20,103 nt of DNA from Pilasporangium apinafurcum. Its lineage: Eukaryota > Oomycota > Peronosporomycetes > Pythiales > Pythiaceae. Shown one piece after another: positions 7,680 to 19,129 of this stretch; positions within the stretch are counted from its first letter, which is position 1; the number at the start of each line of letters is the position of its first letter. The DNA is taken from contig BCKE01000028.1 in assembly GCA_001600495.1 (NCBI GenBank), positions 39,960-60,062 on the forward strand, written 5' to 3'. The translations under genes were made by a program, and so were the position numbers. The notes beneath the pieces are model-generated. The model had not been told where the DNA came from, did no database searches, and saw nothing but the letters and a program-made list of their open reading frames with translations.

Positions 7680-10056
7680 CTAAGGTTCTCGATGCTGTTC
7701 GTCCTGTTTAATCAGCTCAGCTGCATGAGACGCCACCATGAGCACTGATGAATGTACGTTTCCGTTCGGAATTAACGGGATGACTGACGCATCAGCTACG
7801 CGAAGATTTGGGACCCCAAACACGCGCAGGCGATTGTCCACGACGCCATCAACTTCGTTCGCAGCCATTGCAGCGCTGCCCACCCAATGCGAGTTACGAA
7901 AAACTGAGCGATAGACCCACTCGTTCAGATCTGTACAGTAGACGAAACAGTAAGTGATTTCACATCTAAAGACACAGACTCTCTATTTCTCACCATCAGT
8001 GTTATTGACAGCAGCTCCAGGTGAGATCTCCGCACCTATCACACCATTTTTCTCTTTTCAACACCAAACGCATAAACAGAGCAGCATAGTTAGCTCCTAA
8101 ACAATGAAGATCATTATAAAACTGTCGACGACAGCAGAGAAATATTTTTACCGAGTACAGCTGCAATTTCGCGGACAACATTTATACCCCACGACAATTT
8201 CCAAACATCGTCGCCTCTTAAGTGTTCGGGTTCCTCATCAGGTACCTCCGACACCACACGTGGGATAAAATTATCGTCTTCCATCGTGTTATTCTTTACA
8301 GTGAGTACGATGCGATTGCGAGCTTCTGGTGCCAGTAGTGCGACCGTGAAGACAATCTCGGTCGTGTGGTTCAGTTGAGCGCTGTTGGTCATATGTGGCT
8401 CCGACTTCCGGGGAAAAAATGTCAGTTGGATCTCTGGGATCGTCGAGCCTGGGGGGATGAGAAATGCACCAGCACTGATACCTGCAGACCCCATAAGCCC
8501 ATAGCTAGTTGGGTCTTTTACACGTTTACTTCTTGCCTGAAAATACGCCTGTAATTCCAACTCTAGGTCAGCTTCACGAGGACTGAGACTCTGATACGTC
8601 ACGCCCACAACCGGATGATCCTGCAAATTCATTCCCACGCGCGCCAGTGGTTTCTTTACTGGGATCTGCAGTTTCTCCAGTGCTTTTTGTGGACCAATAC
8701 CCGACATCATAAGCACTTTTGGGGTATTGATGGCTCCGGCAGTTAGAATGACATGACCATTCTTGGCGAGTCGGATTGTATCACGTGAACCATCGACGAA
8801 GCGCACATTCACACTTTTAGCCACTTGTGTAAGGCCGTCATTACCGTCTTTGAGATTGATTTTCTGCAGAGAATACAGTAGAAGAAGGTTAATTACTAAA
8901 TGCTCAGCCATCATACGCAAGTTTATGTTTTCTGGTGCTTGGTTTCTTCGCTTACGATGACATGTGTGTGCAGTAGGAGCTGGAAATTCTTGTATTTCCC
9001 TTCTTTATCATTCAGCACCGGTCCCAGAAACGTTTTCGCGGCGCTTTCACGGACACCATCGCGGGTATTGAAATGATAGAAACCTGCACCATACCGTCCG
9101 CCAGGTGCATTGAAATCCACTGTACGTGGCAATCCAACGTCTTCACACGCGTTGAGGAATGCAGTAGAGAGTTCGTCTTTAAACGCGGGTGGACTCGTTC
9201 GCACAAAGCCGTCAGTACTGTGAAAGGAAGAATTGGGTCCATCAAAATCTTCCATCCGCAAATAGAGTTGCAATGCTTTGGCCCAGGACCAATCCTTCAT
9301 GGCCCAGCGCTCCAGATCTGATGGTAATGCTCTTACTACAACAACATTTGGCAAATTTTACCTTAATGTAAAGCGACTAGTAGCAAATACTTCATAGATA
9401 CAATACCATAGAGCATGGCATTGTGGATACCGCATCCACCAAGCGCCTTGGCGATATTCACATCAGGATAATCCCAATGTACAGACGGCGTGTTAGCCAC
9501 ACTCGTCCAGTAAAACGGCACATCAAACGGCGTGAGGTGTTGCGTGTTGGCTGATCCAGGAATTGCATCCTATATCACACAATCAAATAGTCAATATATG
9601 ACTTCGTGCAACTAATTTTCTTTTCGTATATAAATATGCGGCTTAAATACTTACCTTACCACCCAATGCGACTTGTGAGGCGTTCCCCGCTTCAATCAGC
9701 AGCACCCGTCGCCAGGAATCTTCCGCCAAAAGCCGCGAAATCACAGTCCCTGCTGGGCCACCGCCGATCACAATCGCATCATACTGTCACAATAGAATAT
9801 CTTCATAAGTAAACTCATCTGCTAGATCAAAATAACCTTTATCTTGCATTTTGTGTACCTCAATGTCGTTAGAGAGGAGAAGATCGGCGTGACGGAAGAG
9901 CACAACCACAAGCACAATCAGCAGCACCATGAGCACAACAGCACCTACAGCAAAGAGAAGGCGCTTGCGGCGATTACTATTGACATTGTCTGCGGCAGCT
10001 GTGCGCTTCTCCGCCAGCAACAGCGCCGTCTCTTCCGTTGCGGGTGGCGACGCCAT
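7680..10056 (-). CDS. Membrane-anchored GMC-family FAD oxidoreductase, seven exons
   Basis: GMC enzymes (choline dehydrogenase, glucose/aryl-alcohol oxidases) oxidise alcohols with FAD. Exons on the minus strand are 10056-9859, 9783-9655, 9569-9407, 9335-8956, 8863-8152, 8053-7994 and 7930-7680. Introns are 75, 85, 71, 92, 98 and 63 bp with consistent phases; the protein is 630 aa. The ATG at 10056 has a good context (GCCCATGGCG). Residues 33-54 form one strong transmembrane segment preceded by NRRKR, so a type II anchor with the enzyme in the secretory lumen or outside is inferred. The FAD Rossmann motif is YDAIVIGGGPAG (67-78), and the GMC signature region is ALGGCGIHNAMLYVRA (151-166). The second signature lies near GAINTPKVLMMSGIG. 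The candidate catalytic pair is His562 (NSHWVGS) and Asn605 (PNGNVHSS), 43 apart as in the family. Substrate cannot be told. It converges on the secreted-protein gene. Confidence 0.9.
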
Positions 10057-11027
10057 GGGCTCTTGGTGCAGGTTAGTAGATGACAATGGTGCTTGGACAG
10101 AGGGAAACGTACCAAAAATGTGGATACTGCGTGGACTACATAAAATAGAACGTTTTTTGCTTGTCTCATGCGTATCCTCATTCCATCACCTTTGATCAAA
10201 AAAAGAAAAGTCCATCATATCCTTGCTGGCGATCACTGCACTAGAGCGACGAAAATATACTTGCATCCGCATAAAATGTCTGAGCGCAGGCATGTGAACA
10301 TGATATCATGGCAAAATGGTGCGACGCCTTCCACCTACAGCACCGAGGTGCAGTTATCCGCACAAACATCATACCCTATTACGTTTGGTGGTGGACGTGG
10401 ATGCTGTTACCTATCCCTATCGCTAGCCCATCCACACACGCACGCAATAATCTTGCAGCTAATTCTAGCGTGTCATCCATAGATCATTATTAATCTTTAG
10501 TCCCCACCTCTTGTGCAATGTGTCGAACAAACTGTACAAATGCACCACGCGTGGTACAGAACATGTGGGGTTACAGGTTAAAGTGCGGACTTAACAAAAG
10601 TATGCGATCTTTCCGAGCTGAGATTCAATGAACGATACACCAGAAGTGTCCGTAGTGCAGTGCACAAAAGAGAATCTGTATTGGTCATACTGCTGGCGTG
10701 GTTATAGATCGGTTTCCAAACGTGTTGGAAGAGTAGAGGGTCACCTAGTCAGCGGACCGTTAGTACAACTGTGATTGTCTTATTTCCTCTCTTCCATGTT
10801 TTTTCACCTGCCAACAAAAAATATCCTTACCCACTTCACTTGCTCACAAATTTTCCCGCCATTTTTCCACTAAAATACCGTCAAGATACTGGTATACCGG
10901 TTTCTAGGTAATTAGATACGGTCATATCTAGCCACGGATGGTGGCAGCAGCCTTTTGTTTGATGCACATCATAAGTGACGAGGTCGTCCCTCCCACCTTT
11001 CCCTTTCTATACAAGCGCAACCCCGCA
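10057..11027. other. Intergenic region between GMC oxidoreductase and alpha-tubulin copy 1
   Basis: These ~970 bp separate two divergently transcribed genes and should hold both promoters. Several open frames of 60-104 codons on the + strand (10168-10493) are His/Ser/Pro-rich, resemble no family and have no splice links that keep phase. I found no tRNA, rRNA or repeat array. Confidence 0.4.
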
Positions 11028-11102
11028 CTCATTTACATTCTCCAAGTTGACTGCAAGCGCCCTCATCCCGCTTCCTCTCAACCAGCTAGATCATCCATCT
11101 TA
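11028..11102 (+). promoter_or_regulatory. Initiator-like core promoter and leader of alpha-tubulin copy 1
   Basis: CTCATTTA at 11028-11035 partly matches the oomycete initiator YTCATTYY, with the inferred start at A11031 and a 72-nt leader. The block 11037-11073 (ATTCTCCAAGTTGACTGC onward) is identical over 37 bp to 19203-19167 in front of copy 2, which marks it as a duplicated or conserved promoter/leader element. The ATG at 11103 follows. Confidence 0.5.
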
Positions 11103-12458
11103 ATGCGTGAAATTCTTTCCATCCACTTAGGCCAGGGCGGCATCCAAGTCGGCAACTCGTGCTGGGAACTATACTGCCTTGAACACGGTATCCAACCTGA
11201 TGGTCAAATCCCTAACGACTCGATCGCCAGCGGTGATGATGCCTTTTCTACATTCTTCTCCGAAAATGGACAAGGAAAACATGTTCCCCGCGCAGTGTTT
11301 GTTGACTTAGAGCCCACAGTGTGTGATGAAGTCCGCACTGGCACCTACCGTCAACTCTACCACCCAGAACAAATCATCTCGGGAAAGGAAGATGCTGCCA
11401 ACAACTATGCACGTGGTCACTACACCATCGGTAAGGAAGTGGTTGACTTGGTACTTGATCGTGTACGCAAGTTGGCAGACAACTGCACGGGACTCCAAGG
11501 TTTCATGGTATTCAACGCAGTTGGTGGTGGTACTGGTTCGGGTCTTGGTTCGCTATTGCTTGAGCGATTGTCTGTTGACTATGGTCGCAAGAGTAAATTG
11601 GGGTTCACGATCTATCCATCGCCTCAAGTATCATCTGCTGTGGTGGAACCATATAACTCGGTGTTGTCTACTCACTCGCTTTTGGAACACACTGATGTGG
11701 CAGTGATGTTGGACAATGAAGCTATTTACGACATTTGTCGTCGCTCTCTTGATATTGAGCGTCCAACATACACCAACTTGAATCGTTTGATCGCTCAAGT
11801 GATTTCTTCTTTGACGACATCGTTACGTTTCGATGGTTCATTGAACGTCGATATCACGGAGTTCCAGACAAACTTGGTACCATACCCACGTATCCACTTC
11901 ATGTTGAGCTCGTATGCTCCTGTGATTTCTGCAGAGAAGGCATATCATGAACAATTGACTGTTGCGGAAATCACAAACAGTGCATTTGAACCAGCATCGA
12001 TGATGGCCAAGTGTGATCCACGTCATGGGAAGTACATGGCTACGTGTTTGATGTACCGTGGTGATGTTGTTCCAAAGGATGTGAATGCTGCTGTGGCTAC
12101 GATCAAGACGAAGCGTACGATCCAGTTTGTGGACTGGTGTCCTACTGGTTTCAAGTGTGGTATCAATTACCAACCACCTACGGTGGTTCCAGGTGGTGAT
12201 CTTGCTCGTGTTCAGCGTGCAGTGTGTATGATCTCTAACACGAGTGCTATCGCTGAAGTGTTTTCTCGCATCGATCACAAGTTCGATTTGATGTATGCGA
12301 AGCGTGCATTCGTTCACTGGTATGTTGGTGAAGGTATGGAAGAAGGTGAGTTTTCTGAAGCACGTGAAGATTTGGCTGCATTGGAGAAGGATTATGAAGA
12401 AGTGAGTGCTGAGACTGCGGAGGGTGAAGGTGAAGAAGAGTTTGGTGAAGAATACTAG
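11103..12458 (+). CDS. Alpha-tubulin copy 1 (Lys40-less)
   Basis: Alpha-tubulin pairs with beta-tubulin to form microtubules. The frame from the ATG at 11103 encodes 451 aa, matching the family from the start [18 protein letters not shown]. The GTP-binding motif GGGTGSG lies near residue 142. The C-terminal tail is acidic and ends in EEFGEEY, a Tyr-terminated tail suited to the detyrosination cycle. It is intronless. The lumenal loop reads [12 protein letters not shown], so position 40 is Ser rather than Lys, and the loop is one residue shorter than in copy 2; the acetylation site is therefore absent. Another change nearby is ENGQGKH against ETGAGKH. From about codon 71 onward the gene appears nucleotide-identical to copy 2 until the last codon. 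The open frame extends 55 codons upstream, but that extension has no tubulin homology. The stop is TAG. Confidence 0.98.
   Translation: MREILSIHLGQGGIQVGNSCWELYCLEHGIQPDGQIPNDSIASGDDAFSTFFSENGQGKHVPRAVFVDLEPTVCDEVRTGTYRQLYHPEQIISGKEDAANNYARGHYTIGKEVVDLVLDRVRKLADNCTGLQGFMVFNAVGGGTGSGLGSLLLERLSVDYGRKSKLGFTIYPSPQVSSAVVEPYNSVLSTHSLLEHTDVAVMLDNEAIYDICRRSLDIERPTYTNLNRLIAQVISSLTTSLRFDGSLNVDITEFQTNLVPYPRIHFMLSSYAPVISAEKAYHEQLTVAEITNSAFEPASMMAKCDPRHGKYMATCLMYRGDVVPKDVNAAVATIKTKRTIQFVDWCPTGFKCGINYQPPTVVPGGDLARVQRAVCMISNTSAIAEVFSRIDHKFDLMYAKRAFVHWYVGEGMEEGEFSEAREDLAALEKDYEEVSAETAEGEGEEEFGEEY
11313..12454 (+). repeat. Inverted repeat arm A: homogenised body of alpha-tubulin copy 1
   Basis: This 1142-bp stretch appears identical to the reverse complement of 17775-18916. 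I compared several segments directly. In addition, two off-frame translations of the block (127 and 159 codons) are the same in both copies, which would be disrupted by synonymous changes. The only difference seen is an N at 18614. Differences start abruptly on the 5' side (last one at 11310-11312, GAG against GAA) and resume at the final Tyr codon (TAC against TAT). The arms have equal length, so there are no indels. Confidence 0.9.
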
Positions 12459-12801
12459 ATTGAATACCAGTCATGATACACCATTATCTTACTTTGGCTC
12501 ATCAAATGATCTACATAACGTGTGTCTTGATGTCGAAGGAGTAGCAACATTAAGTGGCAGGGAATACTAAGCTCGCGTTAATAGCGCAATACATCATTAG
12601 TTAACTGCACATATGACCGCACTGTATTAATCTTGACGGAAGAATGTATCTAACGATGGTGCCAAGGTGTGACGCCAAATTCGGCGTCCAAATTTGGATT
12701 CAGGTGACAAAAAAAGATGGCAGACATTACGAGGTAACACAAAGAGAATGACTACGGCATCGATTCTGTTGTAATTGCAAGCATATAGGATACGCGACAA
12801 T
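12459..12801. other. Intergenic region, alpha-tubulin 3' flank and next promoter
   Basis: This 343-bp stretch holds the 3' flank of tubulin copy 1 and the presumed promoter of the coiled-coil gene. The flank sequence does not resemble the flank of copy 2 beyond the stop codon. No gene or repeat is visible. Confidence 0.4.
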
Positions 12802-14403
12802 ATGCCAACCAAAATCAAACTCAACAACAAGCCCTTGGTGCGGAAGGTAAGCGTGAGAGCGAAAGGATATCTGCTCAACCTAAGCTTATTCGTATTGACT
12901 GTGTTTGTTGCTGCAGCCGGGGTCTGCAGAGGAAATCACACCCAAGTTTCGCGCCAAGATTCTCGGGCTTAGCGCTGTATCAGAGCAGAATTCAGCGTTA
13001 TCAAATGAACGAGATGAGAATGGTGAGGGTAAGAATCAGGAAGAGTTGGTGACACAATTACAAGAAGAGTTGACGCGTCGTCAGGTGAGAAAACCAACGA
13101 GAGTATTGTCGAAGCTGGAATGCATCAACTTGGAGATTCGATACATATAGTTAACGATTATGTTAGGAGAGCTACATTCGTCGGGAACGGCAATACAAAG
13201 TTCGAATTGCTGAACTGGAAGCACAGGTTTCAGACTCACGCGCGAAGCAAAGTCGAGAAATTTCCATAGATGCGTCCATGGAGAAGCTGCGGCAGATGCA
13301 TCGAACGATCATCGAGAATGTAGACCAAGTGCAGGATCGAACGAGTAAAATTTTGCAGGGTGAGTACATACATTGGCGATTTGCTGATGATTGTTGGATA
13401 AAGGGGCACTTTTTAGATTAACAAACTTGCGGTTGCTTGATCAAATACAGAGCAAGAGAAGGACTTACTGCGCGCGTTTCGAGCGCGGCTCTACAGTGTT
13501 CAGGAAGAATTGGAATCGGAGAAAAACAAAACGGATGATGGTGCGTCGGCATGGATCGAGAAAAGCAAACAGCTCGAAACTGAAGTAGAATGGACAAAAG
13601 AGTTGGCCGATCGTCTTGACCGGCTTAATCAGAGTCTTACGCGGGAGAACCAACGGTTGAAGACGCAGTTCACAACCCAGGAAAACGACCGAGAGTTTCT
13701 TGTGAAGCAACTCGTGATGGTCAAGAAAGATAACGTGCGACTACGCAATGAGTATGACGCTCTGTGTAAACAAGTCGACCAGATGAAAGAAGAAGCCAAG
13801 CAGTCAGTAGTGGGACTCTCGGCGTCGACAAGTGCACTTCCAAAGGTACACTTTCAGAGCTCCATGACGTCAACCCATCTTAATGGACAAACACAACCGC
13901 AACGGCCCACCACAGCGGTCATAGGCGGGACGTCATCGATGCATTTGCTGCCTGAGGCTGATAATCGTTACAAGGAGATCATTAAACGCTTGAAGCGACT
14001 CTTGGAAGTGGAGCGCCGGAACCTGCAGCAGGTGCGGACAGCCTACAAGTCCGAATTGCAGAACCGCACCGAGCTCGAAGTGCTGCTAAGAGAGTGTGTA
14101 CAGGATGTGCGGGCCGAAATCTCTCACTATTCGCAGCAGCCATTGCCAACGGTCAGGAGTAGTACCACGCTGACGTTGTTATCATCAATGTCAACGGACA
14201 CAACTCGACAATGGACCACGACTGAAAGACAACGGCTAGTAGAAAAATTGTTAGCAAAAGAGCGATTCCTTAGTGTCTTGACGGCCAAAGCATTCCCGAT
14301 TCATCACGGGAAGTCACATGGAGACCCATTGGTAACAGGGGATGGCATTTCACCAGAGGAAATGGCCAAGATGTACGGAGAAATCGGTGGCAGTAGCCAC
14401 TGA
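12802..14403 (+). CDS. Coiled-coil protein of unknown function, four exons
   Basis: Exons 12802-12846, 12917-13084, 13167-13359 and 13451-14403 join in phase through GT-AG introns of 70, 82 and 91 bp to give 452 aa. The start ATG (MPTKIKLNNKPLVRK) opens a short basic first exon. Exons 2-3 and the first part of exon 4 have heptad-like Leu/Glu/Lys/Arg patterns (for example LEAQVSDSRAKQSREI and ELADRLDRLNQSLTRENQRL), so a long coiled coil from about residue 50 to 240 is expected. A Ser/Thr/Gln-rich linker follows, then a second helical block around 290-350 with LLEVERRNLQQVRTAY and TELEVLLRECVQDVRAEI. That block looks the best conserved. The C-terminus is less ordered. I do not recognise a named family; a centrosomal or flagellar structural role is only a guess from its shape. 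Confidence 0.78.
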
Positions 14404-14658
14404 GGGTGCACACAAATGAAAGTTTTTTCCGTTGGGTTAAAGAAGATGGTAATTAGGCAGTTTTTTGCTTTTTTTTAACTGTAAAGCGAAGGAGGGGAGT
14501 AGTGGGTGGCACGAAAGAAAACGAACAACAGTAACAACACACGCCACATCGAACATCTGCCTATCGAGTGTAATGGGTGGTTGCTATTCCTTTGTGGGTG
14601 GTTTCATGACATTGGTTAGCCAATGTTGCCATAAGTAATATGCACCCAATAGCCAACA

Positions 14659-15000
14659 TGGATGCAAGACATGTAAAATTTTTGATCAGACGAACATTTA
14701 CGAACACGGCGGAAGGATACAAAGAACGGAGAGCAGAGGAATATTAGATGCTGCGTATGTTGCAGCAGCTGACAAATCACCAAGTCACAAAGATCGAACT
14801 TAATATTCCCCACATGGTGAAATAAGAAAAAGCATCGAGAAATTCGAAGAATGCAATGCACATGAAAATGTGCTATTGGTTGTATGTCCAAACCGAACAT
14901 TACAGGAACATGACGCAGACTTGAAGAAGAGTCATGCCTATCGTAAGAAACCGTTGCCAGTGCTAAACAGCAAGATTGGAAGCGCACGTGAGCATTGATT
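14659..15000 (+). pseudogene. Possible coding remnant (two frames, interrupted)
   Basis: On the + strand one frame starts MDARHVKFLIRRTFTNTAEG, hits a TAG after EEY, and continues LRMLQQLTNHQVTKIELNI before a TAA. Another frame then gives FEECNAHENVLLVVCPNRTL and KKPLPVLNSKIGSAREH, ending at a TGA at about 14997. The composition looks protein-like, but no clean splice joins the parts. The opposite strand has an uninterrupted 129-codon frame (14616-15005) rich in His, Phe and Cys, which looks like antisense of coding sequence. A decayed gene or a missed exon pair are both possible. Family unknown. Confidence 0.25.
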
Positions 15001-15397
15001 ATCACGCATTCAATCCAAGATAGGCTTGGTGCGTATGGCTTGATGGGTAGGGTGCGTTTAAATTGCTCTTTATCTTCTTCTCTTTTTTTTATGTTGGCTA
15101 TGCGATCGTTACCGTTTACTTTAAAATATCGAATGTCAGGAAATTTGTTGCAACGTTTCAGATCAGCTCTTTTTTAGCAACTATTATAATAAAAAGTTAA
15201 TAAAGTTGCAAAAAGAGGGTGAATGACTGAAGCTCTGTGAAATAAGTTCAGAACGTAACGGCTCGTAAAGTTCTACGACCGTGCATTCGGACATTTGGAC
15301 GATGTTTCTTCCGACCATGGATAGAGGGTGGAAGATTGAAAGGATGTTTGCTGTGTAAAAAAAAGATCTTTTTGTCGTGGTGGCAGGACAATACCTG
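15001..15397. other. Intergenic stretch with a weak minus-strand ORF
   Basis: This AT-rich stretch lies between two remnant-like segments. The minus-strand ORF at 15184-15405 (73 codons) ends in a hydrophobic, low-complexity tail and resembles no family. Nothing else can be supported here. Confidence 0.3.
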
Positions 15398-15700
15398 TTA
15401 GGCACTGATTGCCTGTAACTTCAACACAATTGCATCTATAGCACGCCGTACCCTGGATACAGTCGAGGATTCAATCACATATAACCGAGATCTGTAAGAG
15501 CGAATATAAACATGAAAAAAAAAACATATGTAGTATCCCATCAACGCGCTTCCATCAAAATCAAATGAATGCAACGGTTGGAACCATTGCTAGAGGTATA
15601 TGTGACGGACGGCAGCAAGCTGATATTTATCGACCGATCGCCAACGTTCGACTACGCACACTACTAGATCCAAAATCCTTCTTCTTCCCACCTTCGGTAT
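15398..15700 (-). pseudogene. Possible minus-strand gene remnant with candidate exons
   Basis: Reading the minus strand, one frame gives GRRRILDLVVCVVERWRSVD then KYQLAAVRHIYL before a TAG near 15587. After a good acceptor (TATTCGCTCTTACAG, AG at 15493-15492) a second open stretch reads SRLYVIESSTVSRVRRAIDA then IVLKLQAISA, and stops with TAA at 15400-15398. The two segments look like amphipathic helices and may be exons of one gene, but I cannot find a donor that joins them without stops. A weak resemblance of the first helix to RRP1/Nop52-like rRNA-processing proteins (Trp-x-x-Val-Asp-Lys) is not enough to name it. Treat as a low-confidence pseudogene or missed gene. Confidence 0.25.
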
Positions 15701-15920
15701 CATAACAAAATTAAGAAGCAGTTCTATTACGTGTTGGTTACATTTTTGTGGCTCCTACTGTCTGAAAAACCTTATTTAGCGGTGTAAAAAACCCTTGTTG
15801 CCTTTCAAGATCCATCTGATATTATGGATCTTTTCTGAAGCATTTTGTATAGGAGGCTCCTATTATCCGGTTATGTATACAACTTTGGTCTATAACGGCA
15901 CAGAACACTGTTCCGAAAAA

Positions 15921-16029
15921 CTTGTCTCCTCTCCACCCTCCTCTTCACCTCTTCTCCACCCTCCTCTCCTCCTCCACCACCCCTCCTCTTGGTTCCTCAT
16001 AATTTCTTCTTTATTTTTTTTCCTTCCTT
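15921..16029 (+). repeat. Pyrimidine (CT-rich) tract upstream of the RWP-RK gene
   Basis: About 110 nt of the + strand are almost all C and T. They include two near-copies of TCTCCACCCTCCTCT (starting near 15930 and 15954), followed by CT/T runs. The tract ends about 100 bp before the RWP-RK start codon and about 35 bp before an initiator-like site, so it is probably part of that promoter. A mirror-like homopyrimidine tract could also adopt non-B DNA. Confidence 0.5.
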
Positions 16030-16062
16030 GCTCTTTGGAATGGAATGCAGAATAGAGATTCT

Positions 16063-16133
16063 CTCATTCGATCTTTTCTGTGCTTGAGCGGAGACCAAAC
16101 AATCCCATACGGCAATTTTCCCATCGGATATAA
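16063..16133 (+). promoter_or_regulatory. Initiator-like site and leader of the RWP-RK gene
   Basis: CTCATTCG at 16063-16070 followed by ATCTTTTCTG resembles the oomycete initiator plus its T-rich flanking element. It would place transcription start at A16066, 68 nt before the ATG. That distance is like those inferred for the two tubulin genes (72 and 74 nt). No experimental support. Confidence 0.4.
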
Positions 16134-17393
16134 ATGCTCAAGCACTCGCCTAGTAGCAACAGCAGTACGGTGCCATCCTCTGCGACATCCTCCCCATCAT
16201 CCATGGCTCATCGCGGTGCTATGGTCATGCCACTCAACATGCACGCTATCTCCTCTAGTGTAGAGGACGAATACATGCGAAGCCCCAGTGCCAGTGCCAT
16301 TCCCATGTCCGCTCGTGTGGCAACCCCGAAGAAAAATGTGATCTCATTGTCACCAGCGTGCAACTTTGAAGCCTTCAGCCACCACTTTCACCTACCACTT
16401 AAAGCTGCGGCGGAAAAGTTTGGTGTCCGTGCCACGGCGTTCAAGAAGCGTTGCCGTGCGATCGGCATCCGCCACTGGCCATATCGTAAGGTACGCAGTC
16501 TCAAGCGCTCGCTCCAGGAGCTAAACCGATGCAAGGAGCAAGGACAACTCAATGAGAAGCAGCAATATCAATACACGACTTTCAAAAAACAATTGGACAA
16601 ACTTATGTCCCCGGAGACCTATGGTGCGTATCATATCCATGTTATGACTTGAGATTAAATGATTTGAATCTGACGATGCTGTTCAACTACAATTTTGTAG
16701 GTATCGATCCCTCTGGTCGCATCACGCAGCATCACTTTGAGGAAGACTACAGTGATGAATCTGATGATGATTCTTATGACTCGCAAAGCCCGCGTGTCGG
16801 TGGTGTCACGTTTACGGATTGCAGCATCAGTCCCGTGGATAGCGATAAGACCTTTGGCGATTTCTCCACGCCGACCCACCTTCGCTCATTTCGACGACAG
16901 CAAATGGTGTGTTTTATTATAAGTACTTCTCAAGATCGATTTCTCTATTAACGTTTTTATGCTTGACTATATGTAGAGCTACTTGCCTTCGGCTCATTTA
17001 AACAAACCCATTCATTCTCAGTTCAATGCCACGGAGCTCCCAAGCGTCTCCATTCGCCTTGGCTCAAAAGAAGCGCTAAATGCTTACTGCAATAAGTACC
17101 AATTTGGGGCGTACGACCATTATCTCCATGAGGCAGAGAAGCAGGCAGCGCTGATGCGGCCGCCGCTTCACACAGACAGTGGCTGTGATAACCAAATAGC
17201 CGATCACCCGCCCAGCGGTTGCTCACTGATGGGGTCACATCATGACTTTATGCCTACCACAGAGGATGTACGGACGTTCAATGAAGCCGAAGAAGAGTTT
17301 TCGGATCATCCGACCACTTTGGACTACAGCAGTGAGCGGTTCTTCGACGATGTGTTCCTGCAGATCTCCCCAGACTATGGCTGTCTCGTGTAA
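16134..17393 (+). CDS. RWP-RK domain transcription factor, three exons
   Basis: RWP-RK proteins are DNA-binding regulators found in plants, algae and oomycetes. Exons 16134-16623, 16701-16906 and 16977-17393 join in phase through introns of 77 and 70 bp to give 370 aa. The N-terminal ~75 residues are Ser/Pro-rich. The domain lies at about 78-125: FHLPLKAAAEKFGVRATAFK then KRCRAIGIRHWPYRKVRSLK. The helix-turn-helix parts match the family, but the signature reads HWPYRK where RWPxRK is expected, so the first Arg is His. A short coiled-coil-like segment (residues 125-155) follows. Exon 2 encodes an acidic stretch EEDYSDESDDDSYDS, a possible activation region. The C-terminal exon is acidic and aromatic in places (SSERFFDDVFLQI). 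Each intron's read-through frame stops early, which supports the splice model. Target genes are unknown. Confidence 0.92.
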
Positions 17394-17770
17394 GGCTGTG
17401 CGTGGTAGCTTCACCATCGGATGATTTCGACTGGTTTGATTTGGCCGCTTCATGTGTCAGCCTTTTCCATTCATTCAAGTAGGTAGATCTCAGCAAGATA
17501 GGCAATCTAATAAATCGCTCATCAACAGCGACGATCGATAGGCAGTCGTCCGGACATTTAGGAAATGTAGAAAAGGAAAGATTTGTTGTGTGTTCCAATA
17601 ACCCAGTAAAATAAAACAACCAAAAAAAATGGAAATTTAACTAAATGACCAATACGATAGGCAGTGGAATTCTCTTATTCATATTTTAACATTCGCTGCT
17701 TCACAAAAGTAACAAAATGAAAATATGAAAAATAAACGACCTCTTTTCACGCGAAGACTCATGAAGCTGC
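17394..17770. other. Convergent 3' flanks of the RWP-RK and tubulin copy 2 genes
   Basis: The RWP-RK gene ends at 17393 (+) and tubulin copy 2 ends at 17771 (-), so these 377 bp hold only the two 3' flanks. The right half is AT-rich (17580-17750), as expected for polyadenylation regions. No gene is visible. Confidence 0.4.

Positions 17771-19129
<1,359 letters not shown>

Noticed and set aside
9784-9792. In-frame TGA in the GMC oxidoreductase just before the FAD motif, as a stop, pseudogene break or selenocysteine
   Set aside because: A 75-bp intron (9858-9784) with GAG/GTACAC donor and GTGACAG acceptor removes it in phase, and all other exons of the gene also splice cleanly.
10168-10493. 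Small + strand ORFs between the GMC gene and tubulin copy 1
   Set aside because: Composition is low-complexity, there is no family resemblance, and no splice link keeps phase. A short minus-strand frame beginning MDDTLELAARLL was also tried and leads to an early stop after splicing.
10938-11102. 55-residue N-terminal extension of tubulin copy 1
   Set aside because: The extension has no tubulin similarity, crosses the initiator-like site and shared leader, and copy 2 starts at the equivalent ATG.
11838-12317. Antisense frame of 159 codons opposite tubulin (also at 17912-18391)
   Set aside because: It is a shadow of the conserved coding strand; its only value is as evidence that the two copies are identical at silent sites.
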